From: Neoroseomonas lacus
GTDB taxonomy: Bacteria > Pseudomonadota > Alphaproteobacteria > Acetobacterales > Acetobacteraceae
Direction of reading: 5' to 3'
Length of the DNA stretch: 64,000 nucleotides
NCBI RefSeq assembly: GCF_014644535.1
Contig: NZ_BMKW01000004.1
Coordinates: 248,001-312,000 of the forward strand
Positions 44,562-53,539 of this stretch are shown here, in pieces; positions within the stretch are counted from its first letter, which is position 1, and the number at the start of each line of letters is the position of its first letter. A model generated the notes under the pieces. It worked only from the letters and a program-made list of their open reading frames with translations, was not told the DNA's origin and made no database searches. The position numbers and the translations under genes are program-made.

Positions 44562-46186
44562 GCCTTGCCCCCACGCGGCGTGATGCCGTCGGGGATCTCG
44601 CCGGGCCTGTACCCCGGCAGCCGCCCGGCCGGGATGATCGCCAGCGCGGCGAACAGCGCCATCAGCAACAGCCCGATCTTCAGCGCCTGCAATCGCGCCT
44701 CGGCGTTGACGCGCACTGCCTCGATGACCTGCTCCGGCGCCGCGCCGGTGCGTTCCATGATGCCGAGCAGCCGGTCGTTGCTGACGAAGTTGATGCTGTC
44801 GAGGTCGATCTGCGAAACCACCGCCGGCGGCAGAAGCGGATTCTCGGCAATCCGGACCACGATCCCGGCCGAGAGCAGCCCGACCAGCAGCGCGCCCGCC
44901 ACCGCGGTGCCGACGCCGGCCGCGAGGTTCTGCGTGGTGCCGCGCAGCGAGCCGACGTCGCCCGCCAGTTCCTTTGGCGCGGCGGTCACCAGCACGTTGA
45001 ACACCAGCGTCACCAGCGCGCCCTGGCCGATGCCGAAGGTGATCAGGCCGAACATCACCGGCACCGCCGACCAATCGTTGCGCACCACCCAGGCGAGCCA
45101 CAGCAGCGCCACCGCGCACAGAATGAAACCGCCCTGCGCGATGCGTCGCGGCGTCACCTTGTCGTACAGCTTCACCACCAGCATGGCGGTGAAGAACACC
45201 GTCAGGTTGAACGGCATCATGGCGATCGCCGTCTCGATCGGCGAGCGCCCCTGCACGATCTGGATGTAGAGCGGGACTGAGAAGTTCAGCATCGCCTCGA
45301 GCCCGACCACGGTGAACATCGCGTAGACCGCTGCGCGTTCGCGCCCGGAGGTGATGACGGACAGGTCGAGCAGCGGCGTGCCGCCGCGCGCGGTGACGCG
45401 CCGGCACCAGGCGATGAAGGTCTGCAGCAGGATGGCGCCCACCACGATCATGATCGGCGCCGGGGAGAGGCCGAACACGTCGAAGGGCGCGCCCGGCCGC
45501 GCGACGCCGAGGCCCCAGCGGTTCAAATTGTTGAAGCCGAACACGATCATGATGATCGCCGCCGCCGCCAGCACCACGCCGACCAGGTCGATCTTCACCT
45601 CGGGCCGCGCCGCCTCGGGCTTCAGCTTGAAGGACAGCCAGAACACCACCACGGACGCCACCACCAGGATGCCGAAGACCGGCCGCCAGCCGATGAAGGT
45701 GCCGAGCATGCCGCCGATCAGGAACGCGCTGACCCCCGCCGCCGCCCGCGCCGATCCGAGCGCGCCCACCGCCGTCGCCTGCTGCGCGCCGCGATAGTGA
45801 TGGGCGATCAGCGCCACCAGCGCCGGCACGATCACCGCCGCCGCGAGGCCAGCCAGCAACTGGGCCGACAGCATCACGGGCGCGGCCGGCGCCATCACCA
45901 TCAGCACCTGCGCGACGGCGAACATGCCAATGACCACACGGAACACCTGCGTGGACCCGAAGCGTTGCACCAGCTTGGCCCCCAGCATCACGAAGCCGGC
46001 GACGGAGAGCGAATACATCACGATGCCGGTGGCGATCGTGGTGGGCGGCACGCCGAAGCTCGCCACCATGCCTGACAGCGAGACCGGCAGGGCCGCGACA
46101 TTGAACGACATCAGCATCTGGCCGAGCGCGATGGCGATCATCGGCACCCAGGATTCCCGCTGTTCGGCGGCGCTTGTGCTGCTCAT
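44558..46186 (-). CDS. MFS transporter, DHA2-like
   Basis: This 542-residue polytopic protein has about 14 membrane segments, as in the DHA2 drug:H+ antiporter group. Its first half contains the loop with GAKLVQRFGS. A long central loop precedes the second half, and a hydrophilic stretch with IDLDSINFVSND near 455-475 is unusual for a simple carrier. It lies between glutaminase and asparaginase genes, so amino-acid or amide traffic is an alternative to drug export. The 4-base overlap with asparaginase suggests coupling. Start at 46186; the glutaminase stop is 26 bp upstream. Confidence 0.85.
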   Translation of the reverse strand: MSSTSAAEQRESWVPMIAIALGQMLMSFNVAALPVSLSGMVASFGVPPTTIATGIVMYSLSVAGFVMLGAKLVQRFGSTQVFRVVIGMFAVAQVLMVMAPAAPVMLSAQLLAGLAAAVIVPALVALIAHHYRGAQQATAVGALGSARAAAGVSAFLIGGMLGTFIGWRPVFGILVVASVVVFWLSFKLKPEAARPEVKIDLVGVVLAAAAIIMIVFGFNNLNRWGLGVARPGAPFDVFGLSPAPIMIVVGAILLQTFIAWCRRVTARGGTPLLDLSVITSGRERAAVYAMFTVVGLEAMLNFSVPLYIQIVQGRSPIETAIAMMPFNLTVFFTAMLVVKLYDKVTPRRIAQGGFILCAVALLWLAWVVRNDWSAVPVMFGLITFGIGQGALVTLVFNVLVTAAPKELAGDVGSLRGTTQNLAAGVGTAVAGALLVGLLSAGIVVRIAENPLLPPAVVSQIDLDSINFVSNDRLLGIMERTGAAPEQVIEAVRVNAEARLQALKIGLLLMALFAALAIIPAGRLPGYRPGEIPDGITPRGGKA

Positions 46187-46212
46187 GGTTCGTGTTCCCC
46201 CCCGGTGCCGGT

Positions 46213-47217
46213 TCAGGCCGCCGGCTTTGATGCGAAAAGATTGAGGCCGAGCCGCTCCGACAGGAAGCGCGTCGCCAACTGCCCGCGCACGCTGTTGCCC
46301 GCAGCATCGAGCGGCGGGGAGAACACGCCGAGCCCACCCTTGCCCGGCGCCGTCGTCACCAGCCCCCCGGCGACGCCACTTTTCCCCGGCAGCCCGACCT
46401 CATAGAGCCAGTCGCCGGACTGCTCGTACAGCCCGGCGGTCGCCATCACCGCCAACACGCGCCGACAGCGATCCTCATCGACGACGCGTTCCCTCGTCAC
46501 CGGATTCACCCCGCCATCGGCGAGCGTCGCCCCCATCACCGCGAGGTCACGCGCGGTGACGTTCAGCGCGCATTGTCGGGTGTAGATATCGGTGGCGTCA
46601 TCGGGGTCGGAATACATCCGCTCATAGCCCAGCAGCAGCCGCGCGATGCCCTGGTTGCGCTGGTTGGTCGCTGCCTCGGATTCATAGACATCGTGGTCCA
46701 TCGCCAGCTCGCGCCCGGCGAAGCGCGACAGCCCCTCGCGGATGAAGCTCCAGCGCGCCTCGGCATTGGCGCCCGGGGCCAGCGAGGTCGTCGCGATCGC
46801 CCCGGCATTGACCATCGGGTTCATCGTGCGGTCGGCGTTCAGCTCGATCGCCATGACGGAATTGAACGGCAGGCCGGTGGCATTGACGCCGATGCTCGCC
46901 CGCGCGCGCCCGCCACCCAGCGCCTGGCACACCAGCGCGAAGACGAAGGGCTTGGAGATCGACTGGATCGAGAATTCGCGGTCAGTGTCGCCCACTGCGT
47001 GGATGCCGCCATCGACATCGGCGACGCAGATGCCGAACCACTCGGCCGAGGCCTTGGCCAATGCGGGGATGTAGTCGGCGACCTTGCCCTCGCTGACGTC
47101 GCGATAGCGATCCCAGGCTTCCTGCACCAGGGTGTCGACGGCCGGGTCGGGCGGCAGGTGGCCCGTCGAGACCGTGGCCGGGCCAATGGCTTCGTCATTG
47201 TGCAGGCGATCATGCAT
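46213..47217 (-). CDS. glsA: Glutaminase
   Basis: This is a 334-residue serine-dependent glutaminase converting glutamine to glutamate and ammonia. It belongs to the beta-lactamase-like GlsA family. The catalytic SxxK is S86/K89 (QSISKPF); NPMVNAGAI and YTRQCALN are further family signatures. It is cytoplasmic. The start at 47217 is preceded by GGGAGG about 10 bases upstream. It heads the minus-strand unit with the MFS carrier and L-asparaginase. Confidence 0.95.
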   Translation of the reverse strand: MHDRLHNDEAIGPATVSTGHLPPDPAVDTLVQEAWDRYRDVSEGKVADYIPALAKASAEWFGICVADVDGGIHAVGDTDREFSIQSISKPFVFALVCQALGGGRARASIGVNATGLPFNSVMAIELNADRTMNPMVNAGAIATTSLAPGANAEARWSFIREGLSRFAGRELAMDHDVYESEAATNQRNQGIARLLLGYERMYSDPDDATDIYTRQCALNVTARDLAVMGATLADGGVNPVTRERVVDEDRCRRVLAVMATAGLYEQSGDWLYEVGLPGKSGVAGGLVTTAPGKGGLGVFSPPLDAAGNSVRGQLATRFLSERLGLNLFASKPAA

Positions 47218-47286
47218 GGCGCGCGCCTCCCGGTCTCGATTCTACCCTGTCCGACAGTGGCACAGGCGCGATGCGACCTAGCGCCC

Positions 47287-47305
47287 AAAAAACCGAACAG
47301 TCCGG
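47287..47305 (-). terminator. Candidate intrinsic terminator for pqiABC
   Basis: On the minus strand a short stem (CCGGA-CTG-TTCGG, one G-T pair; 47305-47293) is followed directly by six T residues (47292-47287). It lies about 220 bases after the pqiC stop, upstream of glsA. The stem is short, so efficiency is uncertain. Confidence 0.4.
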
Positions 47306-47421
47306 GCGACCATGCCGATGCCGCGGCCAACCACGCTAGGTGCCGCGAAGCCCCGCGGCACGGGTCCAGAATCCCGCCCCTGGACGAAGCGTTCCAATCT
47401 GGCCGGGTGCGACGCCCATCG

Positions 47422-47520
47422 GAGCAGATCCCGGTCAGGTGGAATCACGTGATCGGGTGAAGGTGCTCGCGAAACCAAGATATCGAGAGGGGCTTCCGTG
47501 AGCCGCAGCGAACGGAAGCC
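47422..47520 (+). repeat. Dispersed hairpin repeat, copy B
   Basis: The 5' half is an imperfect palindrome: CCCGGTCAGGTG (47430-47441), GAAT, then CACGTGATCGGG (47446-47457), 10 of 12 positions paired. The 3' half is a perfect 9-bp stem, GGCTTCCGT (47491-47499) with ACGGAAGCC (47512-47520). It ends three bases from the pqiC stop. Copy A sits equally close to the asparaginase stop. The unit resembles REP-like elements. Confidence 0.7.
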
Positions 47521-47523
47521 GCG

Positions 47524-48096
47524 TCAGGGCGCGAGGATTGCCGCCACGGAATCCGCGAGCCGCCCTGCCGCCACGCTGGCCGCCGCGACGAAGGCCGAGA
47601 CTTCGTCGCCGATGACGGGCGTGGTCAGCGTCTCGGTCCGCGCCACCTCGCGCCGGCGCGGCTCGCGCAGCGTGACGGCGAGCTGCGCGGTCATCACCAG
47701 GGTGCGCGGATCGGGCTGCCCCAGGCGCTGGAGGTTGACCTCCACCGTCGCCTCCGGCGTCACCGAGATGGCGCCGCCGGTGGCGAAGACGTTCGAATTC
47801 GGCAGGCGCTGCGCCAGATTCTCCACCAGCACGCGCGTCATCATGCTGTCGAGGCTTTCGCCCCACCAGTCATTGCCGGAGACGGACAGGCGGTAGTCAT
47901 CCACCGAGCGTACGATCTGCACGCGGTCGAGGTAACGCGCGAGCGAGACCGCCCGCACCGCGACATTCCGCGGCCCACCCCGGCGCGGCGTGCCAGGGGC
48001 CGGCAGCAGCGCATAGAGCAAAGGCTCTGTCGAGCGGCAGGCGGCCAGCAGGCCGAGGGCGGCGAGCGATGCGGCATCGCGACGGCGGATGGTCAT
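47524..48096 (-). CDS. pqiC: PqiC family lipoprotein
   Basis: This is a 190-residue outer-membrane lipoprotein of the PqiC/ABC-type transport auxiliary family. The lipobox LLAAC ends at C20. The mature part starts LYALLPAPGTP and contains the VAVRAVSLARYLDR strand typical of the family. It works with PqiB to link the MCE bridge to the outer membrane. The gene follows pqiB by 4 bp on the minus strand. Confidence 0.85.
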   Translation of the reverse strand: MTIRRRDAASLAALGLLAACRSTEPLLYALLPAPGTPRRGGPRNVAVRAVSLARYLDRVQIVRSVDDYRLSVSGNDWWGESLDSMMTRVLVENLAQRLPNSNVFATGGAISVTPEATVEVNLQRLGQPDPRTLVMTAQLAVTLREPRRREVARTETLTTPVIGDEVSAFVAAASVAAGRLADSVAAILAP

Positions 48097-48100
48097 ACGG

Positions 48101-49792
48101 TCATGGCCCTTGCGTCGAGCGGCCCCGGATCAGTGATTCCGGGTTGCGGTTGAGCTGGTCCACCAGGCTGCGCAGCGAGCGCGCGGCGACGGTGATCTGT
48201 TCGAGCATGCGTTCGAGGTCGCGCTGGAATTGCGAGTCCTCGCCATAGCCACGGTTCGCCGAGGCCACCAGCCGGTTCGCCTGGACCACCGTGGCGTTCA
48301 AGTTCGCCATCATCTGCGGCAGGCCGCGCAGGGCCGGCTGGGCGGCGGCGTCGATATGGCGGATCATCTCCTCCGCTGCGGTCAGCGTGGAGTTGAGTCC
48401 GGCGAGGGATTGCCGCAGCTCCGGCCCGCGGATCAGCTCGTTCACTCCCGCGACGGTGCTGTCGACATTGCGGCCGATATCCGCCCAGGGCATGCCCTCG
48501 ATGCTCGTCAGCACGCGGTTCACGCCTTCCATGATCGAGGCGAATTGCCCGGGCACCGACGGCATCACGATGACATTGCCCTGCATCGTGATCTCGGCCG
48601 GCGGCGGATTCTCGATCATCTCCAGCGCGATCTGCTGCTGGCCGGTGATCAGGTTGGAGCTCATCAGCCGCGCCCGCATCCCCTGCTGGACCAACAGGCG
48701 CGCATTCTCGAGCGCCGTGCGGCCCTGCGCATTGATCGACCCGGCGACGCGTTCGGGCTCGATCTCGTAGCGCACCGGTACGCGCAAACGCTGGGTGGTG
48801 GCATCATAGACGAGGTCGTAGCCGAGCACTTCGCCGATGCGCACGCCCTGGAAGGTGACCGGCGCACCTGGCGCGAGGCCTGAGATGGAATCGGTGAAAT
48901 ACGACACCACGGGCACACGGCGCGTGATGGCGGCGCTGTTGGCCGCGTCCTGCGTGGCATAGAGACGGAAGGTCGCGTCATTCTGTATCTGGCGGCCATT
49001 CCGGGCGGCCTCGGGCGTCTCGAAGGCGATGCCGCCGAGAAGCAGTGCACGCAGCGATTCGACCTGCAGCTGGATCCCCTCCGCGCCCATCTTCACCGAG
49101 ACGCCCGATGCGTTCCAGAAGCGCGACCCTTCGCGCACATAGCGGTCGAAGGGGGCGCGGATGAAGGCATGGATGGTGACGCTCTCGGCCATGTCCGAGA
49201 GGTCCCAGCCCATCACCTGGCCGACGTCGAGGTCGCGGTAGAAGATCGGCGAGCCCAGGCTGATCGAGCCGATCCGGTCGGCGCGCAGCAGAATGCTGCG
49301 CCCCGGCTCCTCGGCCGTCAGCAGCGGCGGGTCCTCGAGGCCGATGAAGTGGCGCGTATGCTCGCCACTCGCGGTGAGCGCCGGCGCCATCTGGATGTAG
49401 GACCCCGACAGCAGCGTATCGAGCCCCGAGATGCTGCCGGCGAACAGCCGCGGCTTCACTACCCAGAAGCGAGTGTTTTCGGTCAGCAGCGGTTCGGCCG
49501 CGCGCGTGGTGCGCACCGTCATGGTGACGTGCTGGAGGTCCTGCGACAGGACGATCTCCTGCACCGTGCCCATCACGACGTCGCGATAGCGCAGCTGCGA
49601 CTGGCCGGCGGTCAACCCTTCCGCGCCCCTGAAAGTGATGGTGATTGTCGGGCCGCGCTGCGAATAGGTGTGCCACACAAGGAAGCCGGCGATCAGCACC
49701 GTGACGATCGGGATTGCCCAGATCGGCGAAAGGCGCCGGCTGCGCCCGACCTTGGCCGTGGTGACCCGCGCTTCGGGATGGTCGAGTACCAT
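48101..49792 (-). CDS. pqiB: PqiB family MCE-domain lipid transport protein
   Basis: This is a 563-residue inner-membrane-anchored protein with one helix (about residues 23-42). Three MCE domains follow, the first beginning ITFRGAEGLTAGQSQLRYRDVVMGTV, and then a long C-terminal alpha-helical needle. It forms a tunnel for phospholipid transport across the periplasm. The start at 49792 overlaps the pqiA stop as ATGA; the open frame further upstream is shadow of pqiA. Length is close to the E. coli protein. Confidence 0.9.
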   Translation of the reverse strand: MVLDHPEARVTTAKVGRSRRLSPIWAIPIVTVLIAGFLVWHTYSQRGPTITITFRGAEGLTAGQSQLRYRDVVMGTVQEIVLSQDLQHVTMTVRTTRAAEPLLTENTRFWVVKPRLFAGSISGLDTLLSGSYIQMAPALTASGEHTRHFIGLEDPPLLTAEEPGRSILLRADRIGSISLGSPIFYRDLDVGQVMGWDLSDMAESVTIHAFIRAPFDRYVREGSRFWNASGVSVKMGAEGIQLQVESLRALLLGGIAFETPEAARNGRQIQNDATFRLYATQDAANSAAITRRVPVVSYFTDSISGLAPGAPVTFQGVRIGEVLGYDLVYDATTQRLRVPVRYEIEPERVAGSINAQGRTALENARLLVQQGMRARLMSSNLITGQQQIALEMIENPPPAEITMQGNVIVMPSVPGQFASIMEGVNRVLTSIEGMPWADIGRNVDSTVAGVNELIRGPELRQSLAGLNSTLTAAEEMIRHIDAAAQPALRGLPQMMANLNATVVQANRLVASANRGYGEDSQFQRDLERMLEQITVAARSLRSLVDQLNRNPESLIRGRSTQGP

Positions 49793-51120
49793 CAATGTGC
49801 CTCCCCGCGCCTGTGCGGATTCTCGCCCGCCGTATCCCACATCAGCCGCGGATCGAAACCCTCGGCGGCGAGCATGGTCAGGATGACCACCCCGCAGAAG
49901 GCGATCGCGCCCATGCCGGGCTCGATGCTGACCACGTCGCCGAACCGAACCAGGGCCACCAGGATGGTCTCCATGAAGATGTCGATCATCGACCAGCGGC
50001 CGATGGCATTCACCGCGAAATACAACTTCGTGCGATCGCGCAGCCGGTGCGTCCAGCCCAGCTGCGTCGAGACCAGCAGCAGCAGAAGCCCGGCGATCTT
50101 GAGCATCGGTACGGCCACCGAGGCGAAGAACACCAGCGCCGCGAGCGGCCACATCCCACCATCGAGCAATTCGACGACACCGCCGAGGATGGTGCTGGGC
50201 TCGCCGGAACCGAGCTGGATGAATTGCAGCACCGGATAGACATTGGCCGGCACGTACAGGATCGCCGCCGCGATCAGCAGCGCCCAGGCGCGCGACACAG
50301 CATTGGGCTTGCGCGCATGCAGCGCGCTGCCGCAGCGCGGGCAATGGTCATCATGGTCATGCGGCAGGCTGACCAGGCCGCAGGTATGACACGACAGCGC
50401 GCCATCCGCCGGCCCGGACAGAGCCGTCGCGGCATGGTCGATATCGCCATGCGGGACGCCGCGGCGTTCCATCTCGTCCCACACAGCCTGGCGGTCGAGC
50501 ACCGCCTCGGCGGCGATCATGGTCAGCATCAGCAGCGCCATGGCGTAGAGGGCGACGCCGATCTCGATATGCACGAGGTCGATCAGCTTGGTGTAGGCGA
50601 CCAGCACGCCGAGCAGGAACACCTCGACCATCGACCACGGCCGCAGGTGTTCGACCAGCGCATAGACCCGGCGGATATGGCGTGGCGGGCGAGACAGCCG
50701 CAGCCCGACCAGCACATAGACCATGGCCGAAAGCTTCGCGATCGGCGCGACGACGGTGGTGAACATCACCACGATGGTCAGTTCCCACAACCCGCTGCGG
50801 CCCATGTCGATCGGCCCGCTGAACAAGCTGGCGTCGCGCACCATGCCGGCCGTGCTGACGGTCATCAGCGTCATCAGGCAGGCCACGGCGAAGATCGACA
50901 GCGCGGCGATGTTCAACGCCAGCGCGCGCCCGAGCGGGTCGACGCGCGCGCGGCGCAGCACCGCATCGCAGCGGATGCAGCGCGCCGCCTCACCCGGCAG
51001 CAGGGAAGGCAGCTTCTGGAACTGTCCGCAGCTCGCGCATTCGCACAGCCGCCCGGCGGTGCGCCAGGCCTCACGGGCGCCCGCCAAGGCGGTATCGGCG
51101 GTCGGGGCGGCGAGGGTCAT
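49792..51120 (-). CDS. pqiA: PqiA family integral membrane protein
   Basis: This is a 442-residue membrane protein with two tandem PqiA domains. Each begins with a zinc-ribbon-like cysteine set: C28/C31 with C48/C51, and CHTC with CPRC at about residues 243-262. Each has four membrane helices. It partners PqiB in lipid transport and envelope stress protection. The ATG at 51120 is chosen over 51156 because AAGG lies 7 bases before it and family proteins start close to the first cysteines. Confidence 0.85.
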   Translation of the reverse strand: MTLAAPTADTALAGAREAWRTAGRLCECASCGQFQKLPSLLPGEAARCIRCDAVLRRARVDPLGRALALNIAALSIFAVACLMTLMTVSTAGMVRDASLFSGPIDMGRSGLWELTIVVMFTTVVAPIAKLSAMVYVLVGLRLSRPPRHIRRVYALVEHLRPWSMVEVFLLGVLVAYTKLIDLVHIEIGVALYAMALLMLTMIAAEAVLDRQAVWDEMERRGVPHGDIDHAATALSGPADGALSCHTCGLVSLPHDHDDHCPRCGSALHARKPNAVSRAWALLIAAAILYVPANVYPVLQFIQLGSGEPSTILGGVVELLDGGMWPLAALVFFASVAVPMLKIAGLLLLLVSTQLGWTHRLRDRTKLYFAVNAIGRWSMIDIFMETILVALVRFGDVVSIEPGMGAIAFCGVVILTMLAAEGFDPRLMWDTAGENPHRRGEAH

Positions 51121-51175
51121 GGACAGCCTTGTACCCTTTCCTGGCGCCCACACCATGCCAGAAGTCTATCCGAAA

Positions 51176-51835
51176 TCAGCCCGGCGGCGTGCCGGCCGCG
51201 CGGCGCAGCGCGAGGCCGACCGCGGCAGGCACCGGTTCGATGATCGGCACCGGCAGTCGCGGCCGCAACGCCGCCGCCGCCGCCGCCAACGGCCCGCCGC
51301 CGATGATCACGGCATCCGGCGCGGCCTCAGCCATGGCGCGGCGGATCGTCGCCTCCAACGCGTCCTCGAGCCGGCCGGGATCCGCCATCAGCGCGCCGGC
51401 ATCACCTGCGGTCAGCCAGGTTCCGGCGAAGGCGGCGCCGTGGCCATAGGCCGCCGCGCGGGCGCCAATGGCCTCAACGAGCAGCGGCGTGGTGGTGACG
51501 ATGGCGAAGCGGCCATGCGAGGCCGCTTCGGCCATCGCCGCCTCGGCGATGCCGGTGACCGGCAGCGAGGTCAGCGCGCGCGTGGCGGCGAGCCCCGGAT
51601 CGCCGAAGGCAGCGACGATCACGCCGGCATAGGGCGCGAGGTCGGCCGCTGCGACCAGCGCCTGCACCGCCGTCGCCGCGGCTGCGAGCATCGTAGCGTC
51701 CAGGATCAGCGACGCACCGGTGGCGGCGGTGGCGCCCTCGATGGTCACGCCCGCCGGTGCAGCGCCCTGGGCGATGCCGATCATCAGCGCGGTGGTCGCG
51801 GCATTGGTGTTGGGGTTCACGAGCAGCAGCCGCAT
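51176..51835 (-). CDS. Asp/Glu/hydantoin racemase-fold protein without cysteine
   Basis: This is a 219-residue protein of the aspartate/glutamate/hydantoin racemase superfamily, opening with the typical LLLVNPNTN. Where hydantoin racemases carry their catalytic cysteines, it has A76 (VAAFGDPGL) and G180 (IIGGGPLA). The whole protein contains no Cys. A two-base cysteine racemisation is therefore excluded, and a different activity or a binding role is likely. The start is supported by AGGAG at 5 bases. It is divergent from another member of the superfamily at 51968. Confidence 0.8.
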   Translation of the reverse strand: MRLLLVNPNTNAATTALMIGIAQGAAPAGVTIEGATAATGASLILDATMLAAAATAVQALVAAADLAPYAGVIVAAFGDPGLAATRALTSLPVTGIAEAAMAEAASHGRFAIVTTTPLLVEAIGARAAAYGHGAAFAGTWLTAGDAGALMADPGRLEDALEATIRRAMAEAAPDAVIIGGGPLAAAAAALRPRLPVPIIEPVPAAVGLALRRAAGTPPG

Positions 51836-51967
51836 GGCATCTCCTGCGAGGCCGCCGCGCGGCCCCGGTTCAAGGCGGTACGACGACAGCCTATCCAACC
51901 GCGCGGTGTCGCGGCCAGCGCCGCGCCATGCCATCCTCCCCCCAACGCGAGACGGAGGCGCACCCGC

Positions 51968-52687
51968 ATGACCACCTGCCCAGCGATTGGCAGCATCACG
52001 CCATCCTCCAACCGTGTCGTGGAACGCACGCTGGCCGGCATTCTTCGCCACCTGCCGGGCATCGATTCCTGCATCGCCCGGATCCCCTACTACGGCGACG
52101 GCCTTGGCCAGCCGAAGGACGGCTATGACGCCGAGGCCTATCGGCACGCCGCCTGGACCCTCGGCCATGCGGAGGTCGGCGCGGTGTGTTGGAACGGCAC
52201 GCGCGGCGCAGGCTTCGGCCTCGATGCCGACCGCGCGCTGGTGCGGCTGATGGCCGAAGCGGCGGGCTGCCCGGCGACGACGGCGTCGCTTGCGACGGTG
52301 CAATTGCTCGATGCCATGGGCGCGCGGCGTATCGGCATCGTCACGCCTGGCGATGCGGCCTATGCGGCGCAGGCCGCGCGCGGATTGGGGCGAGACCTCG
52401 CCGGGCTGCGCGCGCTCGGCCTGACCAACAACCATGACGCCTCCCTGGTGCCGACCGCGCGGATCATCGCGCTGGCGCGCGAGGTCGCCGCCGAGGCAAC
52501 GCCCGACGCCATCCTGCTGTGGAGCACCAACCTGTTCGGGCTTGATGCCATGGCGACGCTCGAAGCCGAGCTGGGCATCCCGGTGATCGATTCCGCCGCC
52601 GCCGGCGTCTGGGGCTGTCTGCGCGCGATCGGGGCAGACATGGCGCCCGCCACACCTCTCGGCCGGATTTTCGCGCTGGCCGCCTGA
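51968..52687 (+). CDS. Maleate isomerase / arylmalonate decarboxylase-like protein
   Basis: This is a 239-residue member of the Asp/Glu-racemase superfamily, closest in pattern to maleate cis-trans isomerase and arylmalonate decarboxylase. The first active-site Cys is kept (C74, GAVCWNGT), but the second is Ser (S186 in LWSTNLFG, where CTN is usual). Maleate isomerase uses both; arylmalonate decarboxylase uses the second one only. This combination is the reverse of that of the decarboxylase, so activity is uncertain. It precedes the catabolic operon at 52754 by 66 bp and may belong to it. Confidence 0.75.
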   Translation: MTTCPAIGSITPSSNRVVERTLAGILRHLPGIDSCIARIPYYGDGLGQPKDGYDAEAYRHAAWTLGHAEVGAVCWNGTRGAGFGLDADRALVRLMAEAAGCPATTASLATVQLLDAMGARRIGIVTPGDAAYAAQAARGLGRDLAGLRALGLTNNHDASLVPTARIIALAREVAAEATPDAILLWSTNLFGLDAMATLEAELGIPVIDSAAAGVWGCLRAIGADMAPATPLGRIFALAA

Positions 52688-52753
52688 CGCCGCTGGCCTC
52701 TCTGGTCGGAACCGATCCGCCGCCCTAGGCTTCTCCCCGGGAAGGAAGTCCGA

Positions 52754-53539
52754 ATGAAATGGCAAGGCGGCGGCTGGGACCTCGAGGTCCTGGTGAACGG
52801 CTATCCGGGCAAGGCATATCCGCATGGCGGTCTCGGCTGGAGCACGGTGGTGCTCCTGCGCGGGCATGGCCGCATCGTCGTGCTCGACGGCGGCGGCTAT
52901 GGGCTGCGCAATGTCCTGCGGGCCCAGCTGAAGGATCGCGGCATCGCCACCGGCGACGTCACCGACCTGCTGCTGAGCCACGCGCATCATGACCATTCGG
53001 TGAACTGGCCGATGTTCCGCGAGGCGCGCATCCATATCGGGCGCAAGGAACTCGCCTGGGCGCTCGGCGTGCCCTGGGGCGAGACCGCGGTGCCGGAACA
53101 CGCGATCGAGGCATTGTCGCGCTGGCCGACGCTGCAACTGATGGATGCGGGGCAGGAAGTGCTGCCCGGCATCACCGCGCATCTCGCGCCCGGCCACACG
53201 CCGGGGCACCTGATCTTCGTCATCGCCGGGGACGGGCAGGACTGCGTGCTGCTGCAGGATGCCGTGAAGAACCGCGTCGAACTCACCACGCGCAACACCG
53301 ACATGACCTACGACCCCGCCATCAGCCGCGCGACGATCGAGATGGTGTGGGCGATCTGCCGCGCCCGTCCCGGCGTCCTGCTGATCCCCGGCCACGACCT
53401 GCCCATGACGGTCGAGAACGGCGTGCCGCGCCCCATCGGCCAGCATCAGGCGACGATCCGCGGCTGGTTCGGCGCGACGCTCGACGAAACGACGCGCTTC
53501 GACCTCGCGCCCGCGGAGACAGGAGGAACCACCCCATGA
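52754..53539 (+). CDS. MBL-fold metallo-hydrolase
   Basis: This is a 261-residue metallo-beta-lactamase-fold hydrolase with the zinc motif HAHHDH at 76-81, plus a GHTPGH His near 157 and a GHD near the end. It is cytoplasmic. Likely reactions are lactone or thioester hydrolysis; it has no beta-lactamase-type exported signal. GGAAGG precedes the ATG. It overlaps the aldolase/adducin gene by 4 bases, making it the first gene of a five-gene operon. Confidence 0.85.
   Translation: MKWQGGGWDLEVLVNGYPGKAYPHGGLGWSTVVLLRGHGRIVVLDGGGYGLRNVLRAQLKDRGIATGDVTDLLLSHAHHDHSVNWPMFREARIHIGRKELAWALGVPWGETAVPEHAIEALSRWPTLQLMDAGQEVLPGITAHLAPGHTPGHLIFVIAGDGQDCVLLQDAVKNRVELTTRNTDMTYDPAISRATIEMVWAICRARPGVLLIPGHDLPMTVENGVPRPIGQHQATIRGWFGATLDETTRFDLAPAETGGTTP

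Larger units (their letters stand above)
47218..47523. other. Intergenic region with hairpins between pqiC and glsA
   Basis: This 306-bp gap holds no gene. It contains copy B of the dispersed repeat (47422-47520), an 8-bp perfect hairpin GTGCCGCG-AAGCCC-CGCGGCAC at 47340-47361, and a candidate minus-strand terminator at 47287-47305. A TAGAAT hexamer on the minus strand, about 30 bases before glsA, could be a -10 element, but I see no good -35 at proper spacing. Confidence 0.5.

Noticed and set aside
47340-47361. Terminator at an 8-bp perfect hairpin upstream of glsA
   Set aside because: No T-run follows on either strand; reported only as part of the intergenic region.
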